Source: Microvelia longipes (taxonomy: Eukaryota; Arthropoda; Insecta; Hemiptera; Veliidae). From it: a stretch of DNA of 64,000 bases. Below, piece after piece: positions 56,700 to 64,000 of the stretch. Position 1 is the stretch's first letter; each line of letters begins with the position of its first letter. Position numbers and translations under genes: made by a program. The notes under the pieces are model-generated. The model was not told the origin of the DNA and searched no databases. It saw nothing but the letters and a program-made list of their open reading frames with translations. The stretch is taken from assembly GCA_018340805.1 (NCBI GenBank), contig JACMZG010001911.1, positions 50,848,862 through 50,912,861 of the forward strand, in the 5' to 3' direction.

Positions 56700-57585
56700 A
56701 ACTTTCCTTGGCAAAATGATACATTTTATGGTAATTAAAAAAATGCCTAAATCGTGTAATGTTTTCCTACACCGTGTGGTGTGATATCGATGTAGAGTCC
56801 AGATCTGTCTAGTTTTCTCAATCCTCTATTAACGATTAAGAATAATTATTTATGTCAATCTATAGCATGTCTTAAATGACGTGTATCATTTAAATAAATT
56901 ACAAAATAATATTAAACTACAATCTTCTCCTTATTTTAAATAACGTATTAATATATTTGTATAAATTTACAAGTTTTGTAAATTGATGTAATATATATTT
57001 ATGAAGCGTGTTTTCTCTAGATAGCTATTATTATTGGTCTAATCTTTCCAAATACACTCTTGTCTTTTGAGGTCTATTTTTCGTTATCTTTGTTCCTCTG
57101 TGTGTACATAAAGATGTCAGTAAATTCTCGATATAGGTTTGCCTGAGTTCTTATCTTGTAGTTTTATTAGGATTTTTAACTTCAGTACTCGTTCCGTTGC
57201 GATCGCGGTAACATTTACTCTGGGTATGTATTTTTCTTTTTTCAATTGACGAATTTCTAAAACTATAGGCCATAGGCTCTCCCACTTATAGCAGGAGTAT
57301 ATTGTACAAAATAGGTTATCGTAGTATAAAAGCGTATTATCTTATAATAATACGCAGCTTAACTAAACCTTATGGCAGATGTTTACTGAAAGATTCATCT
57401 CTCTCGTGTATACACTGCGGAAGTTATCACGCACATATCGTTTTAAAAAATTCGTCCTAAAAGTTTCCAAAACGGATGATGGAAAATTATAATGAAACCT
57501 CTATTTCGGATTTTTAAGTGAACAAATAATAATTTTCCTTATACTGATGCAGGTGGGGAAAATAAAAAATGTTACAAACTATATA
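56700..57585. other. Intergenic with a weak D1 3' trace
   Basis: At about 57430-57565 the AAACGGATGATGG...CTATTTCGGATTTTTAAG...TTTTCCTTATA-CTGATGCAGG order resembles the D1 3' end, highly diverged. No gene. Confidence 0.4.
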
Positions 57586-57592
57586 AAAAAAA

Positions 57593-59051
57593 ATCGGTAA
57601 CGAGGTACCTCAAAACTTTTCCTCATCACCTCGAATTCATAACGCTCATCCTCCCTACTTCAGACTCGCTTCGCTCGTCCTCAGAATATATAACTCGCCA
57701 AACTTATGCTACAACTCGTCTTAGAACTCACTTCGCTCGTCCTCAGATACTAAATGCATCAGTTTCATTACCAGCGGTCACCCATCTAGGTACTGACCAC
57801 GCTCAATGTTGTTTTATGATCAAACAAAAATCATGGATATACTTGATGTAATAAAACGAAATTTAGTGTACATATTTATAACGTAAATGTTTGTACGTGA
57901 ATATTGTTCCAAATTTCAACTAAATTAGAGTAGTTTTCGATTTTTACCATTTTTTAAAAAACCTGTCATCCTGTTGATAATAGGATGAATTGGCATGTAC
58001 GTTAGTCTTATTCATGGCTTAACTTGGTCTTCTACCTCATACATGTGTGCCAAATCTTAATCAGATCGCAAAATTTTTCCGTGTTTTATTTAGTCATTAT
58101 TGCAGGTTAATGAATTATTAAAAAATATTTTCTGGATAGCACACTCCACCTAGAGACTGATTTTTGTACTAAGTTGCGATCCTCTGGCGCAGGCGGGCCA
58201 CATGCGGCCCGTGGAGCGTTTTTATGTGGCCTGCGGGCAAAATTAAAATGTTTGGAAAAAGATAAAATAAATTAAAAATAAAAAAAAAATATTAGGCATA
58301 TAAGTAAATAATTTAGTTAATTTGAAATTATTATAAAATGTTAGATACCAAGAAAAGGAAATAATGGATTGTTACTTTAACTTTAAATTTTGGAGAAACG
58401 AAATCTAGTAAGATAAGAAACAATTTTATAAAGAGCGGCCGCCTTTCATATCAATTCTCATTGTCGGATTTGGCGAATTCTAATTATTTTAGTGAATTTT
58501 TATTTTCACAATAATTAGATAAAAAGCTACTTTGCCTTCTGGGAATTGCCGAAAAGGAGTTGATAAAATACAATCCCTTTGATCTTTTATTTCATAGGAA
58601 TACTTTTTAAAATTATTTTTACACCTAGTATTAAGGCAAAATTTGTCAGTTATATTTTTCTAGATCTGACGAAGATACTTCGTTTTGTTTTTTCCGTTTA
58701 GTGTTAAAGTTCCCCAATTCCTATTCTTTAAGAATAAATTTGACTTTAGTAAAACACCAGCGTAACAGCAATTTGTTGCGGGTTTGGCATACTTTAAAAC
58801 TTAAGGAACTGTCTGTAAAAAGACTAAGCGGCCCTTTGCTAGAAAAGTTTGCCCAGGCCTGCTCTAGCAATAATACACTGGGAGCTACAATGATAACAGA
58901 TACACATACATACGGACAACTTTGTGAAAAATCTCTTAGGAGGCCTTAAAACACCTGAAACGCATAATTCAAGTAACATCCCGGTTTCGGATTTTTCGCA
59001 AAACACAATACTTTTCCTATAAACCTACTGTATAAATGAGGAAAAGTAAAA
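57593..59051 (+). repeat. D1 copy split by an hAT-like element
   Basis: The 5' part (57593-58181) starts ATCGGTAACGAGGTACCTCA with both CGCTCGTCCTCAGA blocks. It continues to GACTGATTTTTGTACTAAGTTGCGATC. The 3' part (58870-59051) resumes at ATAATACACTGGGAGCTAC and ends AATGAGGAAAAGTAAAAA. Without the insertion the copy is about 780 bp, the longest here. Confidence 0.9.
58190..58861. mobile_element. hAT-like non-autonomous element, 672 bp
   Basis: The left end CAGGCGGGCCACATGCGGCC and right end (reverse complement CAGGCCTGGGCAAACTTTTC) are of the CAGG...hAT type. It is bordered by CTCTGGCG (58182-58189) and CTCTAGCA (58862-58869), an 8-bp duplication with two mismatches. CTCTAGCA is also the sequence expected for uninterrupted D1. 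The CATGCGGCCCGTGG motif occurs in many hAT-derived repeats. No transposase was seen. Confidence 0.8.
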
Positions 59052-59054
59052 ACT

Positions 59055-59965
59055 TTCTCTAAATTTAGTATGATAAGTAAAAATTGTCGTTTGCATAGTA
59101 TCACCCATAAGCAGATAATAAGGAAATGTAAAAAAAAAAATTTATTTAAAAAAATTTTTTTTTTTTAAATTTGCTTTACACGTGACATTTGTTGAGACAA
59201 TCTTGAAGAGCTCTTAATGCAAAGGCCATTAAATAATGGTAAAAAGGGCCTTTGTGTGCCTTTTATTTTATTAGTTTCTTTTAACAATTGTTATCATGAA
59301 ATTTATATATAATTTCAAAATTTATTTCCAGAAGAAAGTGTCTGGTTGACGATACATGCAATGACAGTGGTTTCAAAATTCCACTGGGAATAAAATTTTA
59401 ATAACAATTGTGGTATGTGGCTGTTTGAGATTTTGGTTCACAAAATTTGGTTTTAACTAAAACGACAGTGAAATACTTTTATTGTGTGATACTACATAAA
59501 TACGTATCATTTTAATATTCCATTACCCTCAATTTATTGCATTTTTTAATCTTATTCGTATGATTTGCATTTTCCATATAATTTAAAATTATGTTTTATG
59601 TAGTCTCAACTTGAATGTATTCAACTATATGCTCAACACTGAATATTCATTCAGAGATATTGTTGATACAGTTTTTTTAAATTTTTATATTACTTATTGC
59701 ATTAATATTGAAATCCAAGGAACAGGAATTTTCCATTTTATTTTATTCCTTTTATGGGTCTTGTATTTTATTAGAATTATTATTATTCCTTCATTATATT
59801 TATTATTTGAATTTTAAAATTAAATTTCTTTTGTTATGTTTCATTCCGTGTCATTAAAGCTTTATGTATTTTTATCTAACGAAAAATCTTCATTTTAATT
59901 ATTTCTATTAAAATATAAATAAATAATTTTATGCAAATAAATTTAAATATTATTTTATGTTAAAT
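59055..59965. other. Intergenic, no gene seen
   Basis: An AT-rich region with a mirror-like A/T block at 59130-59175. The frame 59611-59817 is hydrophobic without motifs. Confidence 0.5.
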
Positions 59966-59975
59966 TATTAGAAAA

Positions 59976-60376
59976 ATTGGGTACGGTGTACCTCGGAACT
60001 TTTCCTTATCACATCGGGTTCGCTCCCTTCTTTGGACTCGCTTCGCTTGTCCTTAGCTATTAAATGCATCCGTTTCATTACCACCGTTCACCCATCCAGG
60101 CACTGACCAAGTTTGATGCTGCTTTACTTTTATGATCCTGATAAAATCATGGATATAGTGTAGTAACAACTACACTAACAACTGTAAGTGTAACTAACAG
60201 ACTGATTTTCAAGAAAAGCTTCAACTATCAAGCATAAATACACTGGGAGCTATAATAATAACAGACACACAAACAGAGAGACAACTTTGTGAAAACTACA
60301 TAGAAGGCGTTCGAAACACCTGTCGGATAATTCAGGTGACTTCCCGGTCTCAATTTTTTTTTGCGAACACAATAAT
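59976..60376 (+). repeat. D1 copy, ending at a TA tract
   Basis: ATTGGGTACGGTGTACCTCGG at the start; a deletion between ATATAGTGTAG and ACTGATTTTC. The 3' block is GATAATTCAGGTGACTTCCC, and the copy reaches GAACACAATAATTTATATA where the (TA)n tract begins. The missing last part (CCTACGGTATAAATGA) reappears at 61028-61045, so about 650 bp has been added inside the D1 tail. Confidence 0.85.
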
Positions 60377-60385
60377 TTATATATA

Positions 60386-60434
<49 letters not shown>
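60376..60434. repeat. (TA)n microsatellite
   Basis: A TA tract starting at the TATATACC site of the D1 tail. Confidence 0.95.
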
Positions 60435-60436
<2 letters not shown>

Positions 60437-60835
60437 CAAAACAACACTCAAGAACTACTCATCAGGGATTCGGTCTGGTTACAAATAAATAAACTTCAAT
60501 TTTTCATTTGCCGACGTTTCGAATACTAAGTTATGTATTCATCTTCAGGACATCTATAACATAAAATATGGGCCAAGATGTAAAGAAAGAAAAGTAAACA
60601 AAAAACAATGATAACAAATTTCAGATTAAAGAGCAAAAAACAGAAAAGAACTTACATGAATCGTGAAGTTACTTATGCAGCCATGAAAGAACCATAAAAA
60701 CTGTTAAAAAAGTAAATGTTTAGCAAAAGCATTAAAATAAAATAATGAAAAACATTAAAAAAAAACATAAACAAGGAGAATTAACAGTGATAAGTGGCTG
60801 ATAACAAAACAGCGCGCGGAAAATACGCGAACTAA

Positions 60836-60838
<3 letters not shown>
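60435..60838. mobile_element. Segment with CTGAAGATG...GAAACGTCG hairpin, possibly Penelope-related
   Basis: At 60511-60553 the minus strand reads GTCCTGAAGATGAATAC, an 8-base loop, then GTATTCGAAACGTCGG: a 6-bp stem between CTGAAGA and GAAAC. This is the order of the hammerhead ribozyme core, which Penelope-like elements are known to carry in their terminal repeats. The core here is not fully canonical and no protein was found. The segment sits between two TA tracts inside a D1 tail. Confidence 0.35.
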
Positions 60839-61027
<189 letters not shown>

Positions 61028-61050
61028 CCTACGGTATAAATGACAAAAAA
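61028..61050 (+). repeat. D1 3' terminal fragment
   Basis: CCTACGGTATAAATGACAAAAAA completes the D1 copy begun at 59976. Confidence 0.65.
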
Positions 61051-61054
61051 AAAT

Positions 61055-63000
61055 TAAAAAAATACCATTTTTTAATAATATCAATTAAAAAGAAAGAGAA
61101 GGAATAGTAGGAGAAAAATAGATGTATTTTTATTTTTATTGAATAAATAATTTTTAAAATTCACCTAATAATTGCTAAAGACAAAAAAATAAAAGGCTGG
61201 ATTTTTAGTGGAAACAACTAAATAATTTACCTCAGTATGAATTTCGTCCGGAAAATCGATTTCAGAAAGGAATCGATTCCTTCCGCTCGCTCAGTTTAAG
61301 GCTTTTGTTTACTCGTTTAGCAAAAATTGAATCTGCGGGATAAAATTACAACTTGATTAGTTATGAGTAACTCGGTGAAGAAATGCGAAATCAAATTAAG
61401 TTTTCATTTGGTTTTAAATACTTGATGGGTAACACATGTAACCGAGTTTTAAAGCTTGGTTATTGGTTTAAAAACACAAATACATTTTTCTTGAAACCTC
61501 TTAAATCATTGCTGAAACATTTTGCATTTGGTCAGATATCATTTCCTAAATTATATAGTAGTCTGTACCGCTCTTATGGTTAAAATTTAATTTTCTGAAA
61601 TGTATTTTAATTCTATATAAATGTATTAATTTGCCATAATATTACAATTTCAGCCTTTAAAAAAAGAAAAATAAAAACTCAATTACATTAGAATTCCTTA
61701 ATTCATGTACAATTATAATGTTTTAGCCCCCCACCCACTGTATCACCCCGTAATTTAGTCCCCAAAAATTACAGAAATAAAAATTAATAAAGTATTAATA
61801 CAGTTTATGACTAAAAATATTATTCTATTATCTTAAACAGGGGGCCATTTTTCTCCAAGCCATAAAATATTGAGGAAGAAAACTGGGTGAAATTATTTAT
61901 TTCAAAACGGGGTCTCACTGTTTGAAATTATATATATTCATGGAATCAGAAGACCAAAACGAAACAATCCCTCTACTGTCTCCCTCTTTAATAGAGCAAC
62001 CTCATGAACGTCATTTTATGATGAAAATTCGTTTAGGAATGACAAAATTCTTTTATATAATTTCGAACTTGATTTCTAATAGATTTTTCTGCCCTTAACT
62101 TGTCTTAAAGGAAACCTTTATTTTCACTCCGATTGTTACGATAGTTCTTTTCCCCTTGACACGAAGGTATGTTTTCCTGTATTTTCATCCCCTATTCCTC
62201 AATTTGAAACATTTTCTATTGAAAGAGAATAGCGATGAAAAACTAAAAATCTTTTTAAGTACAACGAAAAAATCTTTTTACATTTTAGAAAAAGGTGAAT
62301 AAAAGTTTTTATTTAAAAAATTCCTTTTGTGTTTCCAACATAGGGAGTTTGGGAAGCCATTATAGGTCATTGTTTTGCTACAAGTTCAAAAAGGTCTTTT
62401 TACTCCCGGTGATTATTTTGAAAAAAGTTCTTTTTTTCTGATGATTGCGAACAATGAATTGTGAGGTTTTAGAAAAGATGATGGGATGATTATTTTCTAG
62501 TTTTTATCTTTTGTTTTCAAAGATTTACTTTTTTACATTTTTTTCCCTCTCATTATCATTATTCTGATTGGGGGAAGCTTATTGTTTAGGGAAAAATGAA
62601 GAGTTATTACGTATCGAGTAAAATGCAAAAAAATGGAAAATCGATGCCATTTCTTTTCCAAGTTTAGTTAAAAATGATTCTCTTGGTGGTGAAGAAAGTA
62701 AGAAATTAATTTTATTTTTAACTTTTTATTTTTTTTTGTAATTCAAGATGAATTTATTTAAAAGTTGCTTAAAATATGAACTAAGCAATATTTTTCCCTA
62801 TGCTCTTCCTACGATAATTACTATCACAACAAAGTCTATGTTTGCGTTAAAGTAATGTATAAAGCAAGAAGAGAAACAAATTAATATAAAATAAACATAT
62901 TTTATTCTTATACATTTCTCTCTAAAACCACTCTTGCCCCTAGTTTGAAATCTATTAAAATATTTTGTGTACCATTAGTACACAAAAGTGTACACAGTGG
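61055..63000. other. Intergenic, no gene seen
   Basis: A 16-base palindrome AAGGAATCGATTCCTT at 61267-61282. The frame 61383-61583 has no recognisable motif. Confidence 0.5.
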
Positions 63001-63013
63001 TACACAAAAAAGT

Positions 63014-63045
63014 CACTACAGTGTTTATATTTTAACACTGTAGTG
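63014..63045. repeat. Perfect hairpin, 12-bp stem
   Basis: CACTACAGTGTT and AACACTGTAGTG around an 8-base loop. GTGTACC/GGTACAC strings lie just upstream (62967-63006). Confidence 0.85.
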
Positions 63046-63162
63046 TATATATGGTAAAACTCCAAAAGTTATCAGTTTTTATAACTTCTAGCAACAATAG
63101 AAGTCATATTACTAGTTTATGTAAGTGGCATATTACATAATTTCCAAATATATTACACAAAA

Positions 63163-63669
63163 ATCGGGTGCGAGGTTCCTCGGAGTTTTTCCTCATCACA
63201 TCGGATTCGCTACGCATACTCCCTAATTTTACAATTTAAAAAAAATACACGAGTTATTTGATAAAATTGAACTATTGCAGATAATGAGATGAAATTCAAT
63301 ACATATGTTAGTCTTATACCTTGATACATGTATAAGACTAATCTCAATCTGATTGTATAATTTTTCCACGTTTTATGATTTTTCGCGTTTTTGCTGTCTT
63401 TTTGTGGGTTAACGACGTCATCAAAATATTTCCCGAATAGCACAACTACAACGGTAAACTGATTTTTGTACAAAGTTTCTACTCCCTAGCATGAATACAC
63501 TAGGAGCTACTATGATAACAGGCACACACACACACACACGTTTAGACAGACGACTTTGTGAAAACCGCTCAGGAGGCCTTAAAAACACCTGAAATGTATA
63601 ATCCAGGTTTCGGAGTTTTTTTGCGAACAATACTTTTATACCTACGGTATAAATAAGGAAATGTAAAAA
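63163..63669 (+). repeat. D1 copy with internal deletion
   Basis: Start ATCGGGTGCGAGGTTCCTCGG, end AAATAAGGAAATGTAAAAA. It jumps from CATACTCCCTAATTT to AAAAATACACGAGTTATTTGA. The palindrome is changed to CGACGTCA near 63413. A (CA)n run at 63522-63539 lies in the ACAGACACACAC block. Confidence 0.9.
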
Positions 63670-63671
63670 CG

Positions 63672-64000
63672 TAAATCTTAAGAGGCTCATGTACAGTTAT
63701 TCCAATTTTAGCTATTTTCTCATTTTTAAAAATAATAACTCGGGTTAGTATAGTTTCTCTACTTGGTTTTGAATTACTTTAGTTTGTATACTGCTACATA
63801 CAATTTGAAAACGTATTCTTCATTAAATTTATAGCATAAATTCTATAAAATTAGGTCATTGATTACTTATTGATCTGACTAATCTACTTCTACTTCCGAT
63901 ACTTCTGAATACATTATTATACACGATTAATTTTCATTATACAAAATACGCTATAAACATTTATATAAAATAAAACCTGACATATATCATATTAATAAAA
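63672..64000. other. Intergenic, no gene seen
   Basis: Nothing recognised up to the window end. Confidence 0.5.

Noticed and set aside
63210..63690. Two minus-strand frames of 87-89 codons
   Set aside because: They lie entirely within a D1 copy. Other D1 copies do not keep these frames open. The same applies to 28667-28939, 29190-29420 and 42650-42841.

Overview
The window looks like AT-rich, repeat-dominated nuclear DNA from an arthropod, most likely an insect with a large genome. This rests on three observations. Coding sequence is interrupted by GT/AG-type exon borders. There are remnants of Ty1/copia and several non-LTR retrotransposon clades. Most of the length is dispersed non-coding repeats, MITEs and (TA)n tracts. 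There are no operons, bacterial-type gene starts or complete tRNA/rRNA genes. No species can be named from the sequence alone. One ambiguous base (N, about position 19907) marks it as draft assembly sequence.

Host coding content is very low. One apparently intact reading frame encodes a 174-residue protein with four predicted membrane spans (21765-22289, + strand), followed 38 bases later by an AATAAA signal. A second locus is represented by a first coding exon at 43721-43983 (splice acceptor in the 5' leader, donor after the coding part). A possible alternative first coding exon lies at 52272-52309. Both end in the same W-A-x-L-x-P-D-L peptide and both are cut in phase 2 after the bases AG, which suggests two promoters feeding one shared downstream exon outside or far along the window. 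Neither protein is one I recognise. A GC-richer stretch at 20717-21260 has a strong minus-strand splice donor and could be the first exon of a gene facing away from the membrane-protein gene.

Everything else is repeats. (1) A non-coding family, here called D1, about 740-780 bp when near complete, occurs roughly 20 times in both orientations. Its plus orientation begins ATCGGGTACGGGGTACCTCGG and ends TATAAATGAGGAAAAGTAAAA. (2) A tRNA-derived SINE-like family (S1) with A/B-box-like segments and a fixed tail occurs five or six times, often next to a MITE-like element (X). (3) Retrotransposon remnants: an RNase H/zinc-knuckle LINE end at 5992-6725, an RTE-like end at 27715-27893, an RT-bearing LINE at 37986-39165 and a copia RNase H fragment at 50222-50785. 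(4) Several distinct MITEs with terminal inverted repeats, and a 672-bp hAT-like element nested in a D1 copy. (5) Minisatellites with about 25, 31, 38, 56 and 122 bp periods, a degenerate TTGTATTGTACATTGTACTAC array, and a roughly 650-700 bp tandem triplication split by a D1 insertion. (6) A dozen long (TA)n tracts, two of which sit at the centre of perfect palindromes with unrelated arms.

Nested insertions give a relative order: D1 copies are older than the hAT element at 58190 and the LINE at 37986, and younger than the triplication at 33560-35330. All family names are based on reading motifs by eye. No database search was possible.
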